A stretch of DNA of 64,000 nt from Desulfovibrio sp. UIB00 (lineage in GTDB: Bacteria > Desulfobacterota > Desulfovibrionia > Desulfovibrionales > Desulfovibrionaceae), in the NCBI RefSeq assembly GCF_022508225.1, contig NZ_JAETXJ010000002.1:62001-126000 (forward strand), written 5' to 3'. The notes below the pieces were generated by a model. It had not been told where the DNA came from. It ran no database searches and was given only the letters and a program-made list of their open reading frames with translations. Below, piece after piece: positions 1 to 7,943 of this stretch (positions within the stretch are counted from its first letter, which is position 1; the number at the start of each line of letters is the position of its first letter). Both the position numbers and the translations under genes were made by a program.

Positions 1-987
1 TTTCGTCTTCTTGCTCTTGCGGCCGCTCTTGTTCTGAGCTACGCCGTGGCCGCTGCGGCCGCTCCGGCTTGTAACAAGAAAATTGAGAGCTTCGACTTCG
101 TAGTGGACTATTCTGGTTCCATGATGATGAAGAACGACAAGCTGAAGCAGGACAAGATTGTTGTGGCCAAAAATGTGCTTACGCGCATCAATGCCGCTAT
201 CCCCGCTCTGAGCTACAATGGTGGCTTGCACACCCTTTCGCCCAACGGCGCCATCATTGCCCAGGGTCCTTGGGATCGCGCCGCCATGGCCGCTGGCCTC
301 AAGAAGCTGAGCAGCAACTTTGATATTTTTGGCCGCATGACCAGCATGGGCAACGGCCTGCAGGCGTATGAACCCTTCATCTCCAGCATGAAGCGCGACG
401 CCGCCCTGATCCTCGTGACCGACGGCGACAACAACCGTGGTACCGACCTCGTGCAGGTTGTGAGCCAGATGTACGCCAGCCAGCGTAACCTGGTTGTGCA
501 TGTGATCTCCCTGGCCGACACCCCCAACGGTGAAGCCACCATCAAAAAGATTGGCGCCCTGAACTCCAACGCCGTTGTGGTGCGTGGTGAAGAACTGGCT
601 ACCAGCGATGCCGCTGTTGAACGCTTTGTGCTTTCCGTGTTCTGCAAGGACGAAGACGTCATCGTGCTGCGCGGCGTGCACTTCGCTTTCAATTCCTATG
701 CTCTTGACGGCAAGGCCATGGGCATCCTGAACGAAGCCGCCACCCTGATCAAGAACAACCCCAACAAGCGCGTTGTTCTCTCCGGCTGGACCGACTTTGT
801 GGGTTCCGATGCTTACAACATGAAGCTTTCGCAGGAACGCGCCAGCTCCGTGAAGAACTACCTCGTGAAGCAGGGCATCCCCTCCAGCCGCATGACAGCC
901 ATTGGCCGCGGCAAGTCCTTCAAGTATGACAACAAGACCGACGAAGGTCGCGCCATGAATCGGCGCACCGAAGTGTCCTTCGAGTAA
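1..987 (+). CDS. VWA-domain OmpA-family outer-membrane protein (5' end cut by window)
   Basis: The reading frame is open from base 1, and the first residues form the hydrophobic core of a signal peptide ending in an Ala-rich stretch, so the true start lies left of the window; the GTG at 46 lies inside this signal. After the signal comes a von Willebrand A domain with a MIDAS-type DYSGS motif and a TDGDNN strand end. The last ~105 residues are an OmpA/MotB peptidoglycan-binding domain (HFAFNSYALDGKA, GWTDFVG, NRRTEV). The likely role is a periplasmic or outer-membrane protein anchored to peptidoglycan that presents an adhesive VWA domain. A strong terminator follows directly. Family assignment is firm; the specific partner is unknown. 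Confidence 0.9.
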   Translation, partial: FRLLALAAALVLSYAVAAAAAPACNKKIESFDFVVDYSGSMMMKNDKLKQDKIVVAKNVLTRINAAIPALSYNGGLHTLSPNGAIIAQGPWDRAAMAAGLKKLSSNFDIFGRMTSMGNGLQAYEPFISSMKRDAALILVTDGDNNRGTDLVQVVSQMYASQRNLVVHVISLADTPNGEATIKKIGALNSNAVVVRGEELATSDAAVERFVLSVFCKDEDVIVLRGVHFAFNSYALDGKAMGILNEAATLIKNNPNKRVVLSGWTDFVGSDAYNMKLSQERASSVKNYLVKQGIPSSRMTAIGRGKSFKYDNKTDEGRAMNRRTEVSFE

Positions 988-1022
988 TCTCGGAGCGTCT
1001 TCGCGTCAGTCGAATTAAAGCA

Positions 1023-1054
1023 AAAGCCGGGTGGTGTATGCCGCCCGGCTTTTT
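1023..1054 (+). terminator. Intrinsic terminator after the VWA-OmpA gene
   Basis: A ten-base stem with one G-T pair (AGCCGGGTGG at 1025 with CCGCCCGGCT ending at 1050) is followed by a T-run. It lies between the OmpA-type gene and the lipoprotein gene. Confidence 0.85.
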
Positions 1055-1070
1055 ATGAGGTGCATGGCAC

Positions 1071-1652
1071 ATGCGTAAGATTCTGGCACTCATTCTCACG
1101 TTGGGGTTGACCACTGGCGGTTGCGCCTGGTTTGGCGGCTCTTCTTCCACTGATGAAGAAATAAAGCCCGCTCAGCCGCAGGAACAGACTGCAGCCCCCG
1201 AACCGGCCCCGGCCCCTGTGGCTCCTGCCAAGGACGCCAAGGGCAAGAAGGGTAAAACCAAGGCCGAAAAACCGGCTGAAGTTAAGCCCGTTGCCGCTAA
1301 AAAAGGCGCGAAGACCGAAGCTCAGGTCGCCGCCGAGCTCACCATGGTGGGCAACAGACTGGCTGCCCAGGCTGCCCGCACGGTGATGCCTTCCAAGTCT
1401 TCCAGGGAAGTGCGCCAGGACGGCAAGGATTACGTGGGGACCTACATTGATGTGGACTCTTCCAACGTAACCACTGAATTGCGCCCCAGCCCCACTGGTC
1501 AGTACGTCGGCTTTATCAGGTATCAGGAAAGGGTGATGGATTGCCGTGGCAAGACTCGCCAGGAAGCTATGTCTACTGCTTCTTGCGAACAGGTCAAGGC
1601 CCGCAACATCAACGAGCTGATCCGTTTTGACGGTTCGACCTGGCAGTATTAG
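1071..1652 (+). CDS. Putative lipoprotein, conserved hypothetical
   Basis: This 193-residue protein has a short hydrophobic leader ending in LTTGGC, an acceptable lipobox with Cys18 as the lipidation site. A low-complexity Ala/Pro/Lys-rich linker (about residues 30-90) follows and separates the anchor from a C-terminal domain of about 100 residues. That domain contains several Cys residues, Tyr/Val-rich strands and the motif YVGTYIDVDSS. I do not recognise a family. It sits alone between two terminators, so it is probably monocistronic. The linker suggests a domain held away from the membrane in the periplasm. Function unknown. Confidence 0.75.
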   Translation: MRKILALILTLGLTTGGCAWFGGSSSTDEEIKPAQPQEQTAAPEPAPAPVAPAKDAKGKKGKTKAEKPAEVKPVAAKKGAKTEAQVAAELTMVGNRLAAQAARTVMPSKSSREVRQDGKDYVGTYIDVDSSNVTTELRPSPTGQYVGFIRYQERVMDCRGKTRQEAMSTASCEQVKARNINELIRFDGSTWQY

Positions 1653-1753
1653 TATAAAGTAGTAACGCCGCTCTGGTTGCGCGCTGCCTTGTGCCGCGTT
1701 CTGCCGGAGCGGATGTTCCACGCTCGGTGAGTCACCGTTCGTGAAGAGATTTC

Positions 1754-1780
1754 AGCGGGGTTTCGGCCCCGCTTTTGCTT
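1754..1780 (+). terminator. Intrinsic terminator after the lipoprotein gene
   Basis: AGCGGGG (1754-1760) pairs with CCCCGCT (1767-1773) and is followed by T-rich sequence to about 1785. It separates the lipoprotein gene from convergent aroK. The rest of 1653-1949 shows no gene. Confidence 0.8.
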
Positions 1781-1949
1781 TTTTTGAGGCATCAGCGGGA
1801 AGCGAGCGGCAGTGACCACGGCACAGGCAGAGTGGCACTGATGCCCTTGGGCCTGAAGGGCTGAATGAATCGGGGTCAGCCCTTGGCTATGCACTTGGGG
1901 TAAAAGGGCTGGGTTGTCCTTGTCTGAGGTGAGCGTGGCAAGGGCCTGA

Positions 1950-2513
1950 TCAGGCGGCATCGCCTTTCAGAAAACCCTCCGGCAGATGATCACGAATCCA
2001 GCGCGCACACTGGGCCGGATTTTTACCCTCGGCGGGGCAGCGCAAGGTTGCATAATATGTGTACAGGGCCTTGCGTTCGTTAAAGATGTCCTCGAGTTTT
2101 TCGCCGGGATTCATTGCAATGCCGCGCTCAGGATTGCGGGCGATGCGTTCTTCTATCAGATGAAAGGGCACGTCAATATAGACGACAGGCCCAAGCTCAG
2201 CCAGATGCCGCATGGCCGCATCGCGGTAGATGACGCTGCCGCCTGTGGCTATGACCGTTCGGTTGGCCTTGATGGCGCAGATGACCTTGCCCTCGGTATC
2301 CAGAAAGGCCGCCTTGCCCAATGTGTCGGTAATGTCTTGCAGGCGAGCGCCGTAGGCGGCTTCAATCAGGTGATCGCTGTCAACAAAAGCCCATCCCAGC
2401 TCCTGCGCCAGGGCTGAACCCACAGTGGATTTACCCGCTCCGGCCATGCCTATAAGGGTTATACAGGGGGCTGGCATCGCGGGGGCTGCTGTTAAATCCG
2501 GCTTGCTGGACAT
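1950..2513 (-). CDS. aroK: Shikimate kinase
   Basis: The protein phosphorylates shikimate to shikimate 3-phosphate in aromatic amino-acid synthesis. The 187-residue sequence shows the P-loop GMAGAGKST near residues 23-31, the FVDSDHLIE motif equivalent to the family's DxD shikimate/Mg site, an ATGGS turn matching the usual TGGG shikimate-binding loop, and the lid arginine in RNPERG. Length is typical of the family plus a short N-terminal extension. The ATG at 2513 is preceded by AGGAG at good spacing. It is transcribed alone, towards the preceding lipoprotein gene. The TGGS instead of TGGG variation is mild and does not argue against activity. Confidence 0.9.
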   Translation of the reverse strand: MSSKPDLTAAPAMPAPCITLIGMAGAGKSTVGSALAQELGWAFVDSDHLIEAAYGARLQDITDTLGKAAFLDTEGKVICAIKANRTVIATGGSVIYRDAAMRHLAELGPVVYIDVPFHLIEERIARNPERGIAMNPGEKLEDIFNERKALYTYYATLRCPAEGKNPAQCARWIRDHLPEGFLKGDAA

Positions 2514-2719
2514 GCGGACTCCTGATGGCTTGAATGGAAACGCATGGCCTCAATGTTGTCATGCGCGGCGCATACGTAAATTTCTGGAAGTAAATCGGTT
2601 AGTGGGAATGTGCCCAAGCCCGCGCTGCCTGTCAACGCCGGGCTTTGCAGCCAGCGACTGATGGTGCGCAGAGGTCTGCATTTTCCCACGTGCAGGCCTT
2701 TTCATTTTTTTCCGTGGGC

Positions 2720-2747
2720 TAAAGGTTTTTTGCTTCAAGGCCGATAA
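2720..2747 (+). promoter_or_regulatory. Candidate sigma28 (FliA-type) promoter
   Basis: TAAA (2720-2723) and an exact GCCGATAA (2740-2747) are separated by 16 bases, one more than the enterobacterial consensus of 15. The element lies 20 bases before the next gene's ATG, so the mRNA leader would be very short. Confidence 0.45.
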
Positions 2748-2767
2748 GCGCAGTAGAGGTAAGTTTT

Positions 2768-3412
2768 ATGTGCAAGTCAGTTGGTATGCTATTGCTTGCT
2801 TTTTTTGCGTTTTCCATTTGTCGCGCGTCCGTTGTGGTTGCCGTGGAGGCCGTCCCCCTGCCGCCTCAGGTACCTGCTCACACTGCCACCGGGGCCACCA
2901 ATCTCACCGATGTCTGGCTGCACAGCGGTGGCGGACGGCTGTATTGGAACACACTGGTGACGCCCCGGCAGATTGCACTTGAAGGGGCGCGGTTTGTGGA
3001 TCCTGCGGCTGTACCGGAGTTGGCCATGACTCCTCAGGCGGACAAAAAAACGCCCGCGCGTCAGGCAAAGCGCAAGGTCAAGGTTTCAAAGGCCGCCCCG
3101 CAATCAGCCACATCTCCGGCTCCCAAGGGTGTGGGCAAAACAACCCTTCCGGCGCCTGTCAGCAGCAGCGCCATCCCACCGCTGAGCAGCGCTGCTCCAG
3201 CACAGCCCAAGTCTGGCGCTTCTGCTGCTGGCCCGGCCAAAGCGGCTAATTCTGCGCCTGCGCCAAGCTCTGCGCCCATGCCATATTCATCGGCAGCGGC
3301 ATCCTCTGTGGGCAGCATTGGCGCTGCTGGCAGCGGGGCTATGCCAGATGTGCCTGCACCTCCGGCATTTTCAGCAGATGATGTGCTGCCGAGGGCCAAC
3401 GCCCGGCCTTGA
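2768..3412 (+). CDS. Secreted Pro/Ala/Ser-rich hypothetical protein
   Basis: This 214-residue protein begins with a signal peptide (hydrophobic about residues 6-25). A short ordered segment follows (about residues 35-80, with the motif LTDVWLHSGGGRLYWNT), then a long disordered tail rich in Ala, Pro and Ser after a Lys-rich patch near residue 95. I do not recognise a family. A GCCGATAA element just upstream suggests control by the flagellar sigma factor, which would make it a motility- or envelope-related protein; that is inference. An SD-like AGAGG lies 8 bases before the ATG. The stop codon falls inside an 8-bp tandem repeat. Confidence 0.65.
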   Translation: MCKSVGMLLLAFFAFSICRASVVVAVEAVPLPPQVPAHTATGATNLTDVWLHSGGGRLYWNTLVTPRQIALEGARFVDPAAVPELAMTPQADKKTPARQAKRKVKVSKAAPQSATSPAPKGVGKTTLPAPVSSSAIPPLSSAAPAQPKSGASAAGPAKAANSAPAPSSAPMPYSSAAASSVGSIGAAGSGAMPDVPAPPAFSADDVLPRANARP

Positions 3413-3428
3413 GGCCTTGAGGCCTTGA
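3405..3428 (+). repeat. Three tandem copies of an 8-bp unit
   Basis: GGCCTTGA is repeated three times without interruption, and the first copy contains the stop codon of the preceding gene. Each unit centres on the palindrome AAGGCC/GGCCTT type core. Slippage here would only move the trailer, not the protein. Confidence 0.8.
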
Positions 3429-3808
3429 GATATCGGGGGTCCTGGTTCGTGATGCCTGTGCACGCGAACCATGGTTGCCACACTAGCCCCTGAGCCGTTT
3501 TGAAGTATCCGCTAAAAAATGTGTGAAGGCGCTGCGATCAGAATTTTTTTTTTGAGCGTGGGGCGTATACGCTTGCGGCCTGTTTGCAACAAGGGCATTG
3601 TAGTCGCGCGTCGTATGGGGAATCTGGCGCTTGACGGAGGCCGTGCTGGCGTGTATGTAGCTTCTTCCATATATTTTAACGCCAGGGCAATGCTGCCCTT
3701 CCGCGCTTAAAAGCCGGGGGGTAGCCCCAAAACCGCTCAGGCCCGGCGTGCCGCATCGCTCCGGTGGTCGGCCCAAGGCCCTGCCGGAAATTTTTTAAGG
3801 AGTCTGCC
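3413..3808. other. Intergenic region upstream of rpmH
   Basis: This 396-base gap has no convincing gene. It holds the tandem repeat, a perfect GCGTATACGC palindrome at 3563-3572, a sigma70-type promoter at 3631-3659 and a hairpin AGGGCA-ATGC-TGCCCT near 3683-3698 in the rpmH leader. Confidence 0.6.
3631..3659 (+). promoter_or_regulatory. Sigma70-type promoter for the rpmH operon
   Basis: TTGACG (3631-3636) and TATGTA (3654-3659) are separated by 17 bases. The position fits transcription of rpmH-rnpA-yidD-yidC with a leader of roughly 145 bases. Confidence 0.6.
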
Positions 3809-3943
3809 ATGAAAAGAACATATCAGCCGAGCAAAATCAGAAGGGCCCGCACTCACGGGTTCCGTACCCGCATGGCCACCCCCAGCGGGCGCGCCATCAT
3901 CCGTCGTCGTCGCGCCAAGGGCCGTAAGGTTCTGAGCGCCTAG
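3809..3943 (+). CDS. rpmH: 50S ribosomal protein L34
   Basis: The 44-residue product starts [14 protein letters not shown] and ends [11 protein letters not shown], the diagnostic L34 pattern of a small, very basic protein bound to 23S rRNA. The ATG at 3809 is preceded by AAGGAG. It heads the conserved rpmH-rnpA-yidD-yidC-jag order found beside the chromosomal origin in many bacteria. No dnaA is seen upstream, so origin proximity is not shown here. Confidence 0.97.
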   Translation: MKRTYQPSKIRRARTHGFRTRMATPSGRAIIRRRRAKGRKVLSA

Positions 3944-3966
3944 CGGGCGGGCTTGCCCCGTTCTAC

Positions 3967-4371
3967 ATGGGTATTCCCATGAATCAGAATGGTCTGCCGC
4001 AGCACCTGCGGATACGCCGCAGGGCGGAATTCGTAGCGTGCTATGAGCGGGGCAGGCGTCTGCATACCGAGCATTTCCTTGTTTTTGTGCTGGCGGGCAA
4101 TAGTCCCGGTCTAGCTGCGCGCACTGGCATGGCTGTTTCCCGCAAGGTAGGCAATGCTGTTGTGCGCAATCGCGTCAAAAGGCTGCTGAGGGAATTTTAT
4201 CGCCTGCATCGCAGCGATTTGCCCAAAGAAGCTGACATCGTTACCGTTGCTAAAAAGCATGCCGGAGAGGCTGCGCTGGATTTGGCCAGCGTAGCCGCCG
4301 AGCTTTTGCCGCTGATGCGGCGCGTGGTTCGGCGAGAGCCGGGCCGTCCGGCATTGGATGGGCTGCCATGA
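3967..4371 (+). CDS. rnpA: Ribonuclease P protein component
   Basis: The product binds RNase P RNA and helps process the 5' ends of pre-tRNAs. The signature [13 protein letters not shown] is present at about residues 62-74, preceded by [10 protein letters not shown], both typical of RnpA. Length (134 residues) is normal. A second in-frame ATG at 3979 is an alternative start; neither has a strong SD, so the exact N-terminus is uncertain. Its stop overlaps the yidD start by four bases, indicating translational coupling. Confidence 0.95.
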   Translation: MGIPMNQNGLPQHLRIRRRAEFVACYERGRRLHTEHFLVFVLAGNSPGLAARTGMAVSRKVGNAVVRNRVKRLLREFYRLHRSDLPKEADIVTVAKKHAGEAALDLASVAAELLPLMRRVVRREPGRPALDGLP

Positions 4372-4631
4372 GTCATTTGCTGCGTAATCTGTGCATATTA
4401 CCCATACGCGTTTACCAGCTTTGCATCTCGCCAGTGCTTCCCCCCGCCTGTCGGTTTTATCCCACCTGTTCCGCCTATGCCGCAGAGGCCATCTTGACCC
4501 ACGGCATATTCCGGGGCGGCTGGCTTGCGCTCAAGCGTCTTGCCCGCTGCCACCCCTGGGGCGGTTCAGGCTATGATCCTGTTCCACCACCAAGACGTCC
4601 CCGTGACGTCCCGCCACTGTCCCAGGAGTGA
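4368..4631 (+). CDS. yidD: Membrane protein insertion efficiency factor YidD
   Basis: This 87-residue protein has the YidD core: [10 protein letters not shown], the Cys-containing [15 protein letters not shown], and [14 protein letters not shown]. It has an amphipathic N-terminus and acts at the cytoplasmic face of the inner membrane with YidC. ATGA overlap with rnpA and direct linkage to yidC match the conserved gene order. Confidence 0.95.
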   Translation: MSHLLRNLCILPIRVYQLCISPVLPPACRFYPTCSAYAAEAILTHGIFRGGWLALKRLARCHPWGGSGYDPVPPPRRPRDVPPLSQE

Positions 4632-4639
4632 ACGCCCTC

Positions 4640-6289
4640 ATGCAAGACGGAAAAAATCTGATCATCGCCATACTTTTGTGCCTCGTCGTTATTGTGGGCT
4701 GGAGTTACGTGTCCGAGTACATGGGCTGGGTCCGCAAGCCTGATCCGGCCATTGTTGCCCAGCAACAGCAGGCGCAGCAGCAGGCTGCACAGCAGCAACA
4801 GACCCAGCAGGCCGCCGCAACCGCGCAACAGGCCATGCCCGTATTCACGCCCGCCCCGGGCCGCGACCTCACGGTCAACTCCCCCCTCTATGAAGCCGTT
4901 TTTCACACTGGCGGCGGCGCGCTGCGCTCCTTCAAGCTCAAGCAGTATCAGACTGGTCTTGCGGTAGATTCTCCGCTGGTCAACCTCGTTGACCCCAAGA
5001 CCGCCGCTGTTGCCCCGCTGGGCCTTGTGGTGAATAGCCAGCCCTCGTGGAGCACTGGTCAGTGGTCTGTGGAAGGCAATGAAAATGGTCTGAACATCGG
5101 TGCCGGTCAGCAGGGCGTGCTGCGCTTTGATGGCGAGGTGGACAACCTGCGCGTTATCCGCGAAATGACCTTCAGCTCTGATACCTATCTTATCCGCGAA
5201 AAAATCCGCGTGGTGAACACCACGGATCAGGCCCGCAGCGTTCGCGTCAGCTACACTGTTGCCGCCGATGCCAGCAATGCCGCAGGCGACCGTTACGATG
5301 CCATGCGCCTTGCCTGGGACAACGATGGAAGTCTTGGCGAAGAATCTTCGCCCAAAACGCTTGAAACCACTGGCGCGCAGGTTGCTGGCAAGATTTACTG
5401 GGCTGGCACCATGAGCACTTATTTTCTTGCTGCGGTGCTGCCCGGCGACACGAGCAACGTGACCGTCAAGGGCCGCATGCAGCAGAACGTGTTCCGCGCT
5501 GCCGTTGAAGAACCTGAAGTGATGCTCGGCCCTGGTCAGGAGCGCGAGCTTACGGTTTCTTACTGGGTTGGCCCCAAGGAACGGGCCAAGCTTGCCGCTG
5601 TTTCTGACCAGCTTGCAAAGAGTATTGACCTCGGCATGTTCCATGTGATCGCCAAGGGCCTTCTGTGGCTGCTTGAATTTTTCCAGAAGTACGTGAACAA
5701 CTGGGGCGTAGCCATCATTTTGCTGACGGTTCTCATCAAGGCCCTGTTCTGGCCCCTTACGGCCAAGAGCTACGCCTCCATGGAAAAGATGAAGAAACTT
5801 CAGCCGCATATGGTGGCTATCCGCGAGAAGCACAAGGACAACAAGGAGCTCATGAACAAGGAAGTCATGGCGCTCTACAAGACCTACGGGGTCAACCCGG
5901 CCAGTGGCTGTGTACCCATTCTCATCCAGATGCCCGTGTTCTTTGGCCTGTATCAGGCCCTGCTCACGTCCATCGAATTGCGTCACGCGCCTTTTATCAC
6001 CTATCTGCCCGGCACTGACATCATCTGGCTGGCTGACCTCTCGGCCAAAGACCCGTTCTACATCACGCCCATTATCATGGGTCTGACCATGTTCATCCAG
6101 CAGAAAATGAGCCCCCCGGCCACTGACCCCACGCAGCAGAAGATCATGATGTTCCTGCCGCTGATCTTCACCGCCATGTTCCTGAGCTTTCCCTCGGGCC
6201 TCGTGGTGTACTGGCTGGTCAACAACATCCTGTCCATTGCGCAGCAAAGGATGATGGCGAAGAAGTTCTCTACATCCGTAGCGAAGTAG
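4640..6289 (+). CDS. yidC: Membrane protein insertase YidC
   Basis: The protein inserts and folds inner-membrane proteins with or without SecYEG. It has an N-terminal membrane segment (LLCLVVIVGWSYV), a Gln/Ala-rich linker, a large periplasmic beta-sandwich domain (about residues 70-340) and the C-terminal Oxa1/60-kDa domain with several membrane helices, the sequence GCVPILIQMPVFFGLYQ and a final VVYWLVNNILSIAQQ helix. The chosen ATG at 4640 lies 12 bases after AGGAG at 4623-4627; the in-frame GTG at 4628 sits directly against that SD and is unlikely. It follows yidD and precedes jag. Confidence 0.96.
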   Translation: MQDGKNLIIAILLCLVVIVGWSYVSEYMGWVRKPDPAIVAQQQQAQQQAAQQQQTQQAAATAQQAMPVFTPAPGRDLTVNSPLYEAVFHTGGGALRSFKLKQYQTGLAVDSPLVNLVDPKTAAVAPLGLVVNSQPSWSTGQWSVEGNENGLNIGAGQQGVLRFDGEVDNLRVIREMTFSSDTYLIREKIRVVNTTDQARSVRVSYTVAADASNAAGDRYDAMRLAWDNDGSLGEESSPKTLETTGAQVAGKIYWAGTMSTYFLAAVLPGDTSNVTVKGRMQQNVFRAAVEEPEVMLGPGQERELTVSYWVGPKERAKLAAVSDQLAKSIDLGMFHVIAKGLLWLLEFFQKYVNNWGVAIILLTVLIKALFWPLTAKSYASMEKMKKLQPHMVAIREKHKDNKELMNKEVMALYKTYGVNPASGCVPILIQMPVFFGLYQALLTSIELRHAPFITYLPGTDIIWLADLSAKDPFYITPIIMGLTMFIQQKMSPPATDPTQQKIMMFLPLIFTAMFLSFPSGLVVYWLVNNILSIAQQRMMAKKFSTSVAK

Positions 6290-6329
6290 GCCGCCCCGGC
6301 GGGTTCGCGAGACACAGCAGGGGGTTCGT

Positions 6330-7784
6330 ATGGAAGGGTTTAAGGAATTCCAGGGAAAGGATCTCGACAGCGCCATAGAGGAAGCCTGCGGCTACTTCAA
6401 TACAGCGCGTGAAAAGCTCGAGATTGAAATAGTGCAGGACGCCAAGTCCGGCATATTCGGCATAGTGGGCGCGCGCAAGGCCAAGGTCCGGGCAAGGCGC
6501 GTGCAGCTGCGCGAAACTATGGAAAGCATTCTGGGCAGAAAGAACGGCGAGGGGGCTTCGGCCCCTGCGCCGTCTGCTGGGCAGCCCGCGTCCGCGAGTG
6601 AGAACTCCGGGTCTGTGGAGCAGCGCAAAAACGGTGGAGACCGGCAGGAGCAAGCGCCTACGTCTGCACCTGAGTCGTCGGCATCGGCTGCCCCCAAGGC
6701 TTCTGATGCTTCCAACGCTCCCGAAGCTCAGGCCGAAAAGGGCCGAGGCGACGGGCGCGACCGCCAGCAGGAGGCCCGTCCCCAGCGCAATCCGCAAGGC
6801 GACAGGCGTAACCCGCAGGATGACAGGCGCAACCGTGGCCGTAACCGCAAGCCCCAGTCTCTGGACGCCTTTGAGAGTGAAGAAGATCTGGACGCCGCCA
6901 TTAATGGCAATGTGCTGGAAAAGCCCGCCGACCGGTCCTTAGACCGCCGGGGCGAGCGTAGCGGCAAGCCTGACAGAAATGGGGCCAAGCCTTCCGGCAG
7001 AAATTCTAGAAATGACCGGGGCCGTGACCACTCAGGCAGAAATGCCGAAGGCGGCGAAGGCGTGGAAGCGGCCAATCCCGCCGAGCCTCCTGCGCGCGAG
7101 GCCCGAGGCCGACGCAATGACTCCCGACCTGACAATCGTTCTGACAACCGCTCCGACAACAGGGGCAACGGCAGGGCTGAAGCCCGTGCCGCCCAGCGCG
7201 AGAATCAACGCCCAGAGCGCGCACCGCGACCTGAAGCGCCAGTGGAAGGGCTGGAAGATGATTTTGAAGCCGCAGGCGAGGGTTTGCCGGTTACTCCTCT
7301 GGAGCAGCTTGACGTGGCAAAGCTTGAGACCCTTGTAGATGAAACCGTGCGGAAGCTCATCAGGCCCATTACAGGGGACGGCGTGGGCATCACCGTCAAG
7401 ATCGGCGGCGGCCGGGTTTATGTGGGCATTGACTGCGATGAAGACTCCGGCCTTCTGATAGGTCGCGAGGGGCAGACCCTTGCCGCCCTGCAATATATGA
7501 TATCGCGCATCGTATCGCGCGGCATGAATGCAGCCGTGCGGGTGCAGCTCGACGCCGGGGAATACCGCCGCCGTCAGGATGAAAAACTGCGCGAAATGGC
7601 TCTGGCTCTTGCAGACAAGGTGCGCCAGAGCGGGCGCTCCTACTCCACGAGGCCGCTTTCTTCGTACCATCGGCGTATTGTGCACGTGTGCCTGCAAGAG
7701 GCCGTTGACGTGCAGACCCGCAGTACGGGCGATGGCCCCATGAAGCGCGTGGTCATCATGCGCAGAAAGGGAGAACGCGCCTAG
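6330..7784 (+). CDS. jag: Jag/KhpB-type RNA-binding protein with long disordered insert
   Basis: Residues 1-52 form a Jag-N domain (FQGKDLDSAIEEAC, GIFGIVGARKAKV). Residues about 65-325 are a disordered insert rich in Arg, Asn, Asp, Gly and Ala with short repeats such as DNRSDNR. The C-terminus has a KH domain with the GxxG loop GREG (LIGREGQTLAALQ) and an R3H domain with the Arg-x3-His motif RRIVH. At 484 residues it is about twice the usual length because of the insert. It follows yidC, as in most bacteria. KhpB proteins bind RNA and affect cell division and envelope synthesis in Firmicutes; the role here is inferred. Confidence 0.9.
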   Translation: MEGFKEFQGKDLDSAIEEACGYFNTAREKLEIEIVQDAKSGIFGIVGARKAKVRARRVQLRETMESILGRKNGEGASAPAPSAGQPASASENSGSVEQRKNGGDRQEQAPTSAPESSASAAPKASDASNAPEAQAEKGRGDGRDRQQEARPQRNPQGDRRNPQDDRRNRGRNRKPQSLDAFESEEDLDAAINGNVLEKPADRSLDRRGERSGKPDRNGAKPSGRNSRNDRGRDHSGRNAEGGEGVEAANPAEPPAREARGRRNDSRPDNRSDNRSDNRGNGRAEARAAQRENQRPERAPRPEAPVEGLEDDFEAAGEGLPVTPLEQLDVAKLETLVDETVRKLIRPITGDGVGITVKIGGGRVYVGIDCDEDSGLLIGREGQTLAALQYMISRIVSRGMNAAVRVQLDAGEYRRRQDEKLREMALALADKVRQSGRSYSTRPLSSYHRRIVHVCLQEAVDVQTRSTGDGPMKRVVIMRRKGERA

Positions 7785-7943
7785 CTTCAGCCTCACTGGC
7801 AGATGCGCGTTTGGCGCGTTCATACCGCAAGCTGGGCCAGCAGGGTCGTGAAGGTGCTTGTTACGTTGCCGGAGAAACAGCCCGACTGGGCGCAGATCTC
7901 CGGCAACACTCGTTGGCGAAGCCGCGCAAACATAGGGCAAGAT

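Noticed and set aside
3483-3776. 97-codon minus-strand frame in the rpmH upstream region
   Set aside because: It runs through the rpmH promoter and leader and has no protein-like pattern.
4571-6376. Long minus-strand frame opposite yidC
   Set aside because: Shadow of yidC; no domain, no ribosome-binding site and unnatural composition.
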